A stretch of 64,000 nt of DNA from Acinetobacter bouvetii DSM 14964 = CIP 107468 (GCF_000368865.1 NZ_KB849728.1:1-64000), one strand, 5' to 3'. Shown: positions 28,838-38,530, counted from the first letter of the stretch. Program-made: numbers and translations. The notes: generated by a model from the sequence alone, not told the origin.

Positions 28838-29377
28838 TCACTCTAAGTTACAGGAAATGTGATCCAAACTTTCAATCGAGATAGACTCTATTTTACTGCC
28901 ATTCCCAATATTATATATAAAATAGCCTTTATTCTCCTTCATAGGAATCTTATATACAAATAGGTCTATTGAATCATCCCCACTAGAAAATCTTTCTGGC
29001 TTGATATTTCTATTTAATTTCTTAATACTATTTCCCAGCTTACCAACACTTATATTGTTAGCATCAACTACTTTCAAATCTCGAGTATGAATAGATGTGA
29101 CTACTCCATAATCATCAATATCAGCACTTGTCAGAGTGTTATTAACTAAAATATTTTTTCTATTTTGACATTCTTTTAAATCAGTAATATCACTATAGTT
29201 TTGAATAATTATATCCCCCTTAAACCTCTCCATTAATATTTCTAAATTATCTCCTATTTTAATATAATTTAATTCATTTTCTTTATTTTTATTTCCATTT
29301 AAGTCTGATAAATTATTATAACTATTGAAACAACCACACAAAAATAAAATAAAAAAAATAAAATATTTTTTTTTCAT
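28838..29377 (-). CDS. Lipoprotein, candidate immunity protein of the VgrG island
   Basis: Protein of 179 residues with a lipoprotein signal (IFFILFLCGC; Cys about residue 16) and an AT-rich, Asn/Ile/Lys-rich body. No known domain recognised. It is the last gene of the unit vgrG - exported protein - effector - this gene, three bases after the effector stop. A periplasm-facing lipoprotein directly after a peptidoglycan-targeting effector is the usual form of a T6SS immunity protein, which is the basis for the suggestion. Base composition is well below the chromosomal average of the window. Confidence 0.6.
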   Translation of the reverse strand: MKKKYFIFFILFLCGCFNSYNNLSDLNGNKNKENELNYIKIGDNLEILMERFKGDIIIQNYSDITDLKECQNRKNILVNNTLTSADIDDYGVVTSIHTRDLKVVDANNISVGKLGNSIKKLNRNIKPERFSSGDDSIDLFVYKIPMKENKGYFIYNIGNGSKIESISIESLDHISCNLE

Positions 29378-29380
29378 AAA

Positions 29381-31801
29381 TCAAATATCCTCTAGATCTG
29401 GAGACAACCCTTGTAAATGAAGGTGATTATTATGCCGTGGATCTGACAAATGCTTACAATTTGGAAAAATATAATTACTTTTAACACCAGCCTTAGAGTT
29501 AGTAAAATACTCACTGAGCATTTTTTTTGACTTCCCCCAACCAAATCTTATAAAGTTATTGATCAAATTCAAAGTCCTTTCATGATCATAAATAGCATCT
29601 TGCAATATAACTGCTAGAGGCTGTTTATCAGTTCTTAAATATCTTAGATCTCCTGCTTCACCATTAATATGACTTTTACTCTCACCTGGATCACCATTGA
29701 CTCTGCTAAAACCATTAAAACAAATGTCATCATACCCAGATTTACACAAAGCTCCTAAAAATGCAGCTAACTCAATACCACCTAAATAATATCGTTGCTG
29801 TCCAGAATTCATTAAAATTTTATAACCTACTACACCTGAACGATATTTCTCAAAATGTCTTACATCTACTAAATAAACATTACCACTACCCAAGACGTTC
29901 TTGGAAGACCATCTTTTTGCGACAACATATTTTGATTTACCTAAATTATGAACAGCCCCTGTAGAATCGTAATATATATACTGAGCATAGCCAGTAGCAG
30001 CTCTGTTTTCTCTTTTAATTTTTCCATCATGGTAAATATGATAACGTGTTGTATCACTCGTAGATGGAGACTGATTGCTAGCCGTTGTTAGTGGCTGACC
30101 ACCATTTTCGGTGTATGTATTATCTTGAATAGGCTGATGTTTTTCTGATTCCAATTTTGCTTTTTCAGCCTGTTCTTTTGCTTTTTTTTCATGAGCATCT
30201 TGTTGCTGCTTTTGCCGCATTTGTTCAGATTTTTTCTTAAGTTGATCTGCTTCCTTACGCTTTTGATCGGCAATTTCATACAGCTTAGAAGCTTTTACAA
30301 ATCCTTCATTAACTTTAAAATACCTAATTGGTATTCCTTTCAAAACACGAAGCTTCTGCAACTCTTTATTTTTTACACCAAAGCCAAAAACAAAACCCAG
30401 AAGCATTTTTACACTGACATCTCCATTACTATCTGTTCTTTTTACAATTTGCTTATTTCTATAGAAAATACTTACCAAGGTATTTTTTACATTTTTATTA
30501 TTTTCTTTAACATTGATTTTAAAAGAACATACAGGTAATTTAATTTTAATAGTCTGATTAGATAAAGACTGTTCAACTTTAAAATGATGTATTTTTTGAG
30601 GTTGACCAGCTCCAGATACTGTAACCTCGATATCTTCACCTACTTCAGCCACTATTCCTTTTTTTGTCCCTGACGAATCAGCCGTATGCTTTTTTATATT
30701 CCCTTTATAAGTTAAGTAAAAACCCATATTAGAAATAGCCTTCCTTGTATCCTCTTCTATAATTTGAACATTAAAACTCACTTCTTTTGTATTGCCAGCA
30801 ACTACCTCTTTTTTTTCTTCAGATGAATTTTGCTCATTTCTTACTTCTTGAGGAGTCTTATCTGATTGAGGTTTTGGCTGAGGAGTACTATTTTGCTCTA
30901 ACACAACAGGTACAGATATTTCTTTTGTTAATTTAATTGTATAGCTTTCTTTTTTATCTTTTTGCTGTGTAATTTCTAATTTCTTACCATCAACGATTAT
31001 TTTAATTTTAGTATTTGGATGTCTAACAATAACTGGAATTTCCCCTTCATTGTTTGTCTTATAATCATTCGAAATTTTTCCGATTTTACTGTAATATTTA
31101 CCTTCTTTATATTCCGACTCAATTATAACTTTTTTACCTAAAACAGGATTACCACCCTCATCTATTAGATTAATATATACTTTACGATTACAACAACTTT
31201 CCAAATCGTAATGAGCGAATAAGGATATATATTCACCGACTTTCGTACCAAAAGCATCTGTACTATTACCTAAGCCTTGAACAAATTCTAGAACATATTT
31301 AGGTCCTTTTAAATGTGCTCCTGCTATACAGCCAGATTCAGTTATTTCAACACCACCAACCCTAACACCATAAAATTCATTTAAATTTTGACTATTTAGT
31401 CTATTACACAAAGTATTAATCCATTTATTAAAAGCCTTTATTTGAATAGTTCTATCTTTTAAAAAAATACTTTTTGAGGTGACGCCATCTAACCCCGTCC
31501 AAGTACCATTCCAATCATTGACTTGTAGGGATTTTTGAAAACTACTCGAAGACTTACTATTAAATTCAAAAGGCGGCTTAAAATAACCCAAATCATATAG
31601 TGCACTTTCACCAAATTGAAAATAGCCTATAAATCCATACCCAGCAGTTTTACCGTTATGAACATTTCTGGCTTGTAAATTTGGTCTAACTGTATCAGAT
31701 AATGAGAGGTCTGATGACGATTCTCTACGGGAAATAGCATATATATAGGCTAGTCGATCTTCTCCAAAAGAAGGTCCATTTTCAAGCGAAACAAAACTCA
31801 T
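29381..31801 (-). CDS. Putative bifunctional T6SS peptidoglycan-hydrolase effector
   Basis: Protein of 806 residues without a signal peptide. The N-terminal ~200 residues look like a lysozyme or lytic-transglycosylase fold: AISRRESS with candidate catalytic Glu27, then GYGFIGYFQFGESAL. The middle (about 210-480) contains several short beta-sandwich modules of carboxypeptidase-regulatory or Ig type. A charged coiled coil (about 505-560) follows. The C-terminal ~170 residues have the LAS/M15 zinc pattern SHINGEAGD (His711, Asp718) and a late HLH (His793, His795). Encoded two genes downstream of vgrG. AT-rich. The effector role is inferred from motifs plus context. Confidence 0.7.
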   Translation of the reverse strand: MSFVSLENGPSFGEDRLAYIYAISRRESSSDLSLSDTVRPNLQARNVHNGKTAGYGFIGYFQFGESALYDLGYFKPPFEFNSKSSSSFQKSLQVNDWNGTWTGLDGVTSKSIFLKDRTIQIKAFNKWINTLCNRLNSQNLNEFYGVRVGGVEITESGCIAGAHLKGPKYVLEFVQGLGNSTDAFGTKVGEYISLFAHYDLESCCNRKVYINLIDEGGNPVLGKKVIIESEYKEGKYYSKIGKISNDYKTNNEGEIPVIVRHPNTKIKIIVDGKKLEITQQKDKKESYTIKLTKEISVPVVLEQNSTPQPKPQSDKTPQEVRNEQNSSEEKKEVVAGNTKEVSFNVQIIEEDTRKAISNMGFYLTYKGNIKKHTADSSGTKKGIVAEVGEDIEVTVSGAGQPQKIHHFKVEQSLSNQTIKIKLPVCSFKINVKENNKNVKNTLVSIFYRNKQIVKRTDSNGDVSVKMLLGFVFGFGVKNKELQKLRVLKGIPIRYFKVNEGFVKASKLYEIADQKRKEADQLKKKSEQMRQKQQQDAHEKKAKEQAEKAKLESEKHQPIQDNTYTENGGQPLTTASNQSPSTSDTTRYHIYHDGKIKRENRAATGYAQYIYYDSTGAVHNLGKSKYVVAKRWSSKNVLGSGNVYLVDVRHFEKYRSGVVGYKILMNSGQQRYYLGGIELAAFLGALCKSGYDDICFNGFSRVNGDPGESKSHINGEAGDLRYLRTDKQPLAVILQDAIYDHERTLNLINNFIRFGWGKSKKMLSEYFTNSKAGVKSNYIFPNCKHLSDPRHNNHLHLQGLSPDLEDI

Positions 31802-32286
31802 TATAGCCCCTTAGATTCAAAATCAATTTTTTTAAATAATATTAATATTTTATTTTTATTATTATCATTTATACTTTTTGAAAATATAATCATATTTTTA
31901 TTAAAATCAAAGCTTCTATCTTTCTTTAAATTAAACATAACACTTCCTAAACTTTTAATGTCATCAACAATCACATAAAACTCTAAAGGTTTGTTTTTAT
32001 TTATAAATGAGATAAGCAGAATGTTTTCCTTTGAATTTTTGATATCCCAGCATTCATAAGGGATATGCATCCAATCTCCAGACCCAAGATCTATCTTATT
32101 TATTTTTAGAATACGATTTATTGAACTTTTTAAATCTTTTCTCTGAAAATTACATTTATCTGATTCGATATAATTGAAGCTAACTTTTTCACCATCCAAT
32201 ATTTCATATGGATATGATTTCAATATCTCTGCATGAGTAAAAGGCATTAGACACATAAACAACATAAAAAGGATTTTATTTTTCAT
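31801..32286 (-). CDS. Small exported protein between vgrG and the effector (immunity or accessory candidate)
   Basis: Protein of about 161 residues with a Sec signal (KNKILFMLFMCLMPFTHA), so it should act in the periplasm. No recognised domain; a few Cys (YIESDKCNF, PYECWDI) could form a disulfide. Start at 32286 is preferred (GAG seven bases upstream); a GTG at 32298 overlaps the vgrG stop. Its stop shares a base with the effector start, implying tight translational coupling. Position before the effector plus export suggest an immunity protein or a second partner. AT-rich like the effector. Confidence 0.6.
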   Translation of the reverse strand: MKNKILFMLFMCLMPFTHAEILKSYPYEILDGEKVSFNYIESDKCNFQRKDLKSSINRILKINKIDLGSGDWMHIPYECWDIKNSKENILLISFINKNKPLEFYVIVDDIKSLGSVMFNLKKDRSFDFNKNMIIFSKSINDNNKNKILILFKKIDFESKGL

Positions 32287-32294
32287 AAAACTTC

Positions 32295-35200
32295 TCACAA
32301 TCCAAAACTTTTAAAATCAGCTTCTAATTCACTATAATCATATAATTCTTCCGTGTTGTGATAATGATCATCGTCATCACCACCACAGCAATCTTCACTA
32401 GAATCCTGATTTTCTGTGCTATTCAAGTCATTTTTGATAACAAAAAGCTCATCATGATTCTGACTATCATGTCCTAAAATAATTACTTCAACATTATCAG
32501 CACTATCGCTGAAAAAGCGTTGAGTACGACCGAACTCGTCTAAAAACCCATTAAATTCAGTTTTTTTGGCATGATTTAAAAATTTAAATTTAATTTTTTG
32601 ATTTATTTGATCTTTATCAAATAGTTCACCAAAATCAAACCTTCGGCTAAATATTCCACTCTCAGGCATCTTAGGTAATTGAGCATTCACAGTCGCACCC
32701 GCCACAAAACTATGCTGCCCTGCCTTACTTTCAAACTTTCCGCCCGTTGTGGTAAATATTCCAGCCCCATTAATCTTCAGCTGTGACCCACCCGCCGTCA
32801 GCACAATCTCTTTCGGACTGGTAATTTCAATCTTATCTTCCGTTGAAATCAGCTTAATTACCTTACGGGCAATCGCTTCTATCGCATCATCTTGTGCCTG
32901 CAATTCCACTTTGCCTTTAGCAGCATAAGCACTTAGCCCCTTTTGCGCTGCAAACAGGCTGATTTTGTCCTGTGCATGCGCCACCAAATTCTTCTGCGCG
33001 CTGATATTTACAGAACCCTGAGCACTTGAAGCAATGTCTTGAGAGGCCTGCAGCACAATATCTTCTGGCGTGGTCAATGCAATGCCATTTGGAGACGCCA
33101 ATAACATAAGCGCCTGCCTAAACAATTTACCTTGCTCCTGCTGTTGCGGGTCTGATGAACTTTCCAAATTTTGGGTATAGCCTTCCATGAAGCCTTTAAC
33201 ATGTTCCAAAGCCTTAGTAGGTGTGAATATTTCAGGCTTGCCGAAACCACCATCCATGATCATTTCATCAGGCTTGATTTTGATTTCTTCAACAATTTTA
33301 CCCACCTCTTTCAAAACCTTCAGCGGATCATTCTTCAGCTGGTTTTTTAAATTGCCAATTCGTGCCTGCAGCTGTTCAGAACCATGATCTTCAAGGTTTT
33401 GAATCACTTCTTTTAAATTGTCAAAAGCCTCTTCAGCATCTTCAAAATAGGCTTGGAACTGCTGCACTGTGCCTTTGACATCTTTGGTAATTGCGCCCAT
33501 ATCCTGAATAAAGCCTTTGCAATTTTTTAAAGCATTTAACGGATCTTGCGACAATTCATCTTTAAAGAGGCTGACTGTCGTCATCAAGGCTTGCGAGGTG
33601 CTTTTAATTTCAAGGGATTGAATTAATTTGGGCAAACGGCCAATCACATTCAGCGCATCTGTTTGCTGTTTCACAGCAATACTGCTGAGCATTTTCATGC
33701 TTTCCTGACCTTGGCTCAGCAAGGCCTGCGCTTTAGCAGCCTCCAAATGATCGGCGATGGCATTTTCCTGCGCATAGGTCGAAATCAGCATGCCTTTGCC
33801 TGCACGCACGGCGCCAAAAGCATCGGTTCTCAGCTCAAACCCCTCACCGCGTCCATTGCTTTGTTCTTTATCTTTCGGATGGCTGAGATTGCCTAAATTC
33901 AGCTGGCTGGCGCCATGGCTGCTTTGCAGCTGCGTGCTGATCTGTCCTGCCGTATCATCAAAACGCAATTGATTAAAGCCAGCGCCATCCACCTCCTGCG
34001 AACGGATGCCGCTGAGTTTTTTAGTCTCAGGCAGCTGGCCTTTGGCATCAAACATGGTCTGATGCCGTTCCGCTTCATGTATGCGCCCCACCACAAAGGG
34101 CCGGTCGACGTCGCCTTCGAAGAAGTCAATCACCACGATTTCACCAATCCGCGGATGAAAACGCGCGCCATAGCCCTCACCCGCCCACGGGGTCAGCACA
34201 TCGACCCAAGCAGAATCGGCATCACTGTCATTGCTGCCGGCACCGCCATCATGAGCATGGTCTTCATTGCGGGTAAAGCTGAAACGGACTTTAATGCGCC
34301 CCCAGGCATCCACATGAATGCTTTCCCCTTCTGGGCCCACCACTTTAGCCCGCTGCGGATGCGCGGCAGGACGATGCTGCAGCGGGTCATATTCAGGAAC
34401 TACAGCAATGCTGCGCCGCATCACATACAATTCATTGGCTTGGCGCTCATCGCCTAAAGATGGCCAGCGGCTGGCGCTGAGCAGCGATTCCAGCTGCATC
34501 AGAATGTCTTTCGGCAGGTTATTTTGGTTATAGAATGCTTTGCCTAAAATCAGGAATTCACAGTCTGAGCCTTCATGCGGGTTAATGTCAGGATGATCGG
34601 TCAGCTGGAACCAATAGCCGGCTTGCGCATTGCGGACACTGCTGCGGGCCGTAAAAAATTTCGACTGCAGAATCTGATGCTGATTCAGCTGCTGATTCAG
34701 CTGTTCCAGCTGCGCACTGCCCGCAGGCGTCGCTTGATCTTCACCGCTTAAATCCGCTGTCCATGCAGGGCTGAGTGACCAGACCTGTTCCAGGCCGAGG
34801 CTTTCATTATCCTGCTGCTCACTGTGCACATGCGTGCTGAGCAAAGGCTGAGACTGGTCCTGAGCCAAAGACTGCGCCTGCCAGCGCTGAGTTTGAACTG
34901 CTGTCGCCTGCAGCTGGCGCTGGCCAATAAAACTGGTGATGCTATCCAGACGCTCGGCTGCATGGCTGCGGTGAAACCGGATGGAGCGGCGGCTCAGCGC
35001 GTTAAACGCCTGATTATGATCAATCAAGCGCAACTGCTGCGCCTGCATGGGTGCAGCGGATGCAGCAACGGTCAGTTCAGCTTCATCAATCAGCCAATTG
35101 ATGCCTTCACTGCGCCACAAACGCGTTAAAAAGCCATAGTCACTTTCATTGGCCTGCATGACAAATGGCCGTACGGCATAATCTCGGCTGAGGCCTTCTA

Positions 35201-35666
35201 AATTCAAACTTAAACTGGATGCGAATAACGCGCTTTTCTGCTGCCATTCACTGAATAAAACCTCAGTGACCTCACGCACGCTTTTATTCATAAACACCCG
35301 GCTATTGCGGCGCTTATGCCAAAGCGCGGTGGCATCTTCAATGACCAGCTTATAAACCGTCAGCGCGCCATCGCTTTGCCCCTGACTGGCGCCCGTAATC
35401 ACCCCGGTGATGCGCTGCAGCTGGCCTAGATCGGTCACCTGATCAATGGCGGCACGCCCGCCAATAAATTGCTTGAGCGGAATATGCGCATGCGCGGACA
35501 GACAAATCAGCTCGGCGCGCAGCCCCTGATTAATGCGGTGCTCGCCTTCAATACGCTGAATAAAGACTTGAGTATTCAGGATTTCATTTGAAAAATGGAT
35601 ATGCAAAGCGCGCTGCTGCACACTGAGGCCAAAACTCTCAATTAGGCTATAAATATTTTTAATCAT
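32295..35666 (-). CDS. vgrG: Type VI secretion spike protein VgrG (long form)
   Basis: Puncturing-spike protein of 1123 residues. N-terminal phage-tail gp27/gp44-like part (about 10-400), gp5-like OB-fold with the GRIKVRF...WVDVLTPWAGEGYGARFHPRIGEIVVIDFFEGDVDRPFVVGR block (about 450-560, shown here as pieces), and a DUF2345 repeat region (about 820-990, with repeated LQAQ, SAQ, TAGG motifs). A helical insertion lies between OB-fold and DUF2345. The last ~120 residues are an AT-rich tail ending with DCCGGDDDDHYH. No other T6SS core gene is in the window, so this is an orphan spike island. Confidence 0.93.
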   Translation of the reverse strand: MIKNIYSLIESFGLSVQQRALHIHFSNEILNTQVFIQRIEGEHRINQGLRAELICLSAHAHIPLKQFIGGRAAIDQVTDLGQLQRITGVITGASQGQSDGALTVYKLVIEDATALWHKRRNSRVFMNKSVREVTEVLFSEWQQKSALFASSLSLNLEGLSRDYAVRPFVMQANESDYGFLTRLWRSEGINWLIDEAELTVAASAAPMQAQQLRLIDHNQAFNALSRRSIRFHRSHAAERLDSITSFIGQRQLQATAVQTQRWQAQSLAQDQSQPLLSTHVHSEQQDNESLGLEQVWSLSPAWTADLSGEDQATPAGSAQLEQLNQQLNQHQILQSKFFTARSSVRNAQAGYWFQLTDHPDINPHEGSDCEFLILGKAFYNQNNLPKDILMQLESLLSASRWPSLGDERQANELYVMRRSIAVVPEYDPLQHRPAAHPQRAKVVGPEGESIHVDAWGRIKVRFSFTRNEDHAHDGGAGSNDSDADSAWVDVLTPWAGEGYGARFHPRIGEIVVIDFFEGDVDRPFVVGRIHEAERHQTMFDAKGQLPETKKLSGIRSQEVDGAGFNQLRFDDTAGQISTQLQSSHGASQLNLGNLSHPKDKEQSNGRGEGFELRTDAFGAVRAGKGMLISTYAQENAIADHLEAAKAQALLSQGQESMKMLSSIAVKQQTDALNVIGRLPKLIQSLEIKSTSQALMTTVSLFKDELSQDPLNALKNCKGFIQDMGAITKDVKGTVQQFQAYFEDAEEAFDNLKEVIQNLEDHGSEQLQARIGNLKNQLKNDPLKVLKEVGKIVEEIKIKPDEMIMDGGFGKPEIFTPTKALEHVKGFMEGYTQNLESSSDPQQQEQGKLFRQALMLLASPNGIALTTPEDIVLQASQDIASSAQGSVNISAQKNLVAHAQDKISLFAAQKGLSAYAAKGKVELQAQDDAIEAIARKVIKLISTEDKIEITSPKEIVLTAGGSQLKINGAGIFTTTGGKFESKAGQHSFVAGATVNAQLPKMPESGIFSRRFDFGELFDKDQINQKIKFKFLNHAKKTEFNGFLDEFGRTQRFFSDSADNVEVIILGHDSQNHDELFVIKNDLNSTENQDSSEDCCGGDDDDHYHNTEELYDYSELEADFKSFGL

Positions 35667-35873
35667 GTTCTTTTTTTTAATTAATTTATTTTATTTGTGC
35701 GCGCATTCTAGAAAATGTTGTTTTTTTAGTCCAGCTATTTTTTCAGCAGCTGCTCAATTTCATTGCCCATCCCCCTCATTGAAAAATGCGTAAAATTATA
35801 CCGCATTCAACTTTCGGGACGGAAAATGGACTGTTACACTGCTGATTCTCTTTAATTTAATCATGCTAAAAAG

Positions 35874-37028
35874 ATGCTCCAGATTGAATCCAAACTCCCT
35901 GCGCAAGGCGTGACCATTTTCAGCACCATGAGCGCCATGGCGCAGCGTTTAAATGCGTTGAACATGTCTCAAGGCTTTCCTGATTTTCCTGCGCCGCCCG
36001 CACTGCTGGACGCCTTGGCGCAAGCTGCACAAGATGGATTTAATCAATATGCGCCGGGCGATGGCCTATTGAGTTTGCGAGAACAGCTGGCACAGCTTTT
36101 TTGGCAGCGCGACCAGTTGCACCTCGATCCTGCGGCTGAAATCACCATTACCCCGGGCGCAACCATTGGCCTGTTCAGCGCCATTCAAGCCATTGTGCAT
36201 GCAGGCGATGAAATCATTATTTTTGATCCCAGCTATGACAGCTATGCGCCCAGTGTAAAGTTAGCCGGCGGCATTCCTGTGCATATCCGCCTCACCGCTC
36301 CCGGTTTCCATGTGGATTGGCAAGCGGTGAAAGATGCGGTCAATGCCAAAACCCGTATGATCATTGTCAACACGCCGCACAACCCGACGGGCGCCATTTG
36401 GTCAAAACAGGATTGGCAGCAGCTGATTGAGCTGATTCAGGATACAAATATTGCCGTGCTGTCGGATGAAGTTTATGAACATCTGATTTATGACGGCCAG
36501 CGCCATTATTCCGCGCTGTCTTTTCCAGAGCTGCGGGAGCGCAGCTTGGTGATCGGCTCATTTGGCAAAACCTTTCATGTCACCGGCTGGAAAACCGGCT
36601 ACTGTGCGGCGCCAGCTCATTTGATGGCGCTGTTCCGCCAAGTCTATCAATTTACCAATTTCTGCGGTGTGACGCCGGTGCAAATGGCGCTGGCCAATTT
36701 CATGACGCATCACCCTGAACATATTGCAGAACTGGCTGGTTTTTATCAGGCCAAGCGTGACTTATTTAATGCCGGACTGAAAAATTCACGTTTTCAATTT
36801 ACACCGTCACCCGGCACCTATTTTCAAAATTTAGATTACAGCGCCATCCGCCCTGATTTGAATGACAGCGCAATGTGCCAGCATCTGGCGGAACAGCATG
36901 GCATCGTGGCCATACCGGTCTCTGTTTTTTATCAGCAGCCGCCGGAAAATTTACGCTTAATCCGCTTTTGCTTTGCGAAAAAAGATGAAACGCTGCAAAA
37001 AGCGGGAGCCATTTTATCGCAGGTCTAA
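35874..37028 (+). CDS. PLP-dependent methionine aminotransferase (YbdL-like)
   Basis: Class I/II aminotransferase, 384 residues. Opening SKLPAQGVTIFSTMSAMAQRLNALNMSQG matches YbdL-type enzymes, which favour methionine and aromatic acceptors. Cofactor motifs: NTPHNPTGA, LSDEVYEHLIYD (Asp and Tyr ring contacts) and SFGKTFHVTGWK with the Schiff-base Lys. It faces away from the VgrG island and is followed 134 bp later by a MATE gene in the same direction. Substrate preference is by family, not proven. Confidence 0.9.
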   Translation: MLQIESKLPAQGVTIFSTMSAMAQRLNALNMSQGFPDFPAPPALLDALAQAAQDGFNQYAPGDGLLSLREQLAQLFWQRDQLHLDPAAEITITPGATIGLFSAIQAIVHAGDEIIIFDPSYDSYAPSVKLAGGIPVHIRLTAPGFHVDWQAVKDAVNAKTRMIIVNTPHNPTGAIWSKQDWQQLIELIQDTNIAVLSDEVYEHLIYDGQRHYSALSFPELRERSLVIGSFGKTFHVTGWKTGYCAAPAHLMALFRQVYQFTNFCGVTPVQMALANFMTHHPEHIAELAGFYQAKRDLFNAGLKNSRFQFTPSPGTYFQNLDYSAIRPDLNDSAMCQHLAEQHGIVAIPVSVFYQQPPENLRLIRFCFAKKDETLQKAGAILSQV

Positions 37029-37064
37029 CAATTCGCTGAATCGCCATTTTGGCTAATTAAATTC

Positions 37065-37097
37065 AAGCCTGAGTTACTGTAGAGCTAAGGCTTTTTT
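37065..37097 (+). terminator. Weak terminator after the aminotransferase gene
   Basis: AAGCCT/AGGCTT outer stem with a partly paired 17-nt middle, followed by T6. Confidence 0.45.
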
Positions 37098-37162
37098 AAG
37101 CCATTCCTGCTAATGTCAGCATGAGTCAATCAATATTATAAGTACACTGCCTAGGATTGCAT

Positions 37163-38530
37163 ATGACGGAGCATCAGCCTTTCAACAGTCAACAAAAACT
37201 TTGGAAATCCTTTCTGATTTTCCTTGTGCCGCTGATCGCCACCAATATTCTGCAAAACCTTTCAGGGACAGTGAATACCGTATTTGTCGGCCAAATGCTG
37301 GGCGTTCATGCAATTGCGGCGGTGTCCGTCTTTTTTCCAATCTTGTTCTGCCTGATGGCCTTTGTGATTGGCCTTTCGGCAGGCGCTACCGTTTTGGTTG
37401 GACAGGCCTGGGGCGCTAAAAACATTGAGAAAGTGCACAGCGTGGTGGGTTCAACACTGTTTATGACGCTGATTGGCGGCAGTGTGATTGCTTTTCTTGG
37501 AGTGTTTTTTGCCAAATATATACTGCTGGCGCTGGGCACAGATTCAGAGGTGCTGCATCTGTCTATCCCTTATGTGCAATGGATGCTGGCGGGCAGCCCG
37601 CTGCTGTTCATCTACATTATTTACACCTCGATTCTGCGCGGAGTCGGCGACAGCACGACCCCGCTGATTGCATCCGGCATGACAATTGCCACGGGCTTGA
37701 TCATTACCCCTGTACTGATTGCGGGAAAATTTGGCCTGCCCAAGCTGGGCATTGTCGGGCCAGCCATTGCGACAATCATCGGTTTCAGCATTGCGCTGAT
37801 CTTTTTATATTTCTATTTAAATAAAAAAAATCACCCGCTGCGCCCAGATGCAGCATTGCTCCGCCATATCCGCTATGAGCCGGAACTGAGTAAAATCATT
37901 CTGCGGCTGGGCATTCCAACGGGCATTCAAATGGTGACCACCTCTGTGGCTGGGCTGGTGATTGTCGGGCTGGTCAACCGCTACGGCGCAGATGCCACCG
38001 CCGCCTACGGCGCAGTGAATCAGGTGCTGAACTACATTCAGTTTCCGGCATTATCCATTGCCATCGCGGCTTCAATCTTTGCCGCGCAAGCGATTGGCGC
38101 CGGCAAGTCCGATTTGCTGAACAAAGTCAACCGCACCGCGCTGACCATGAATATTCTGTTTACCGGCACACTGGTTATTCTGGCCTATTTATTCTCCAAG
38201 TATTTGATGGCGCTGTTCATCACTGACCCGCAGGTCGTTGTGCTGGGTCAGGAACTGCTGTTTATTGTGCTGTGGTCGATCGTATTTTTTGGCGCCAGCG
38301 CAATCTTTTCCTCCATCATGCGCGCCAGCGGAACCGTGACTGTGCCGATGATCATCAATATTGCAGCCATTTTGCTGATTGAAGTGCCTTGCGCTTATTT
38401 ATTCAGTGAACGGTGGGGGCTCAAAGGCATTTGGTATGCCTATGCGCTGGCCTTTGTCTGCCTGTGCCTGATGCAAGGGCTGTATTACCACTTGGTCTGG
38501 AAAAAGAAAACGATTCAAGCACTGATTTAG
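37163..38530 (+). CDS. MATE-family efflux transporter
   Basis: Inner-membrane antiporter, about 455 residues and twelve helices, arranged as two MatE halves (about 20-180 and 245-405). Family segments include VFVGQMLGVHAIAAVSVFFP and LSAGATVLVGQAWGAKN in the first half and the mirrored AYGAVNQVLNYIQFPALS and FAAQAIGAGK in the second. These proteins export cationic compounds using sodium or protons. AGGA is six bases upstream of the ATG at 37163; the TTG at 37157 is rejected. No local regulator is present. Confidence 0.9.
   Translation: MTEHQPFNSQQKLWKSFLIFLVPLIATNILQNLSGTVNTVFVGQMLGVHAIAAVSVFFPILFCLMAFVIGLSAGATVLVGQAWGAKNIEKVHSVVGSTLFMTLIGGSVIAFLGVFFAKYILLALGTDSEVLHLSIPYVQWMLAGSPLLFIYIIYTSILRGVGDSTTPLIASGMTIATGLIITPVLIAGKFGLPKLGIVGPAIATIIGFSIALIFLYFYLNKKNHPLRPDAALLRHIRYEPELSKIILRLGIPTGIQMVTTSVAGLVIVGLVNRYGADATAAYGAVNQVLNYIQFPALSIAIAASIFAAQAIGAGKSDLLNKVNRTALTMNILFTGTLVILAYLFSKYLMALFITDPQVVVLGQELLFIVLWSIVFFGASAIFSSIMRASGTVTVPMIINIAAILLIEVPCAYLFSERWGLKGIWYAYALAFVCLCLMQGLYYHLVWKKKTIQALI

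Noticed and set aside
28838..35666. A complete T6SS cluster
   Set aside because: Only vgrG and its cargo genes are present. No tss core, hcp, clpV or PAAR gene is in the window, so the secretion apparatus must be elsewhere if it exists.
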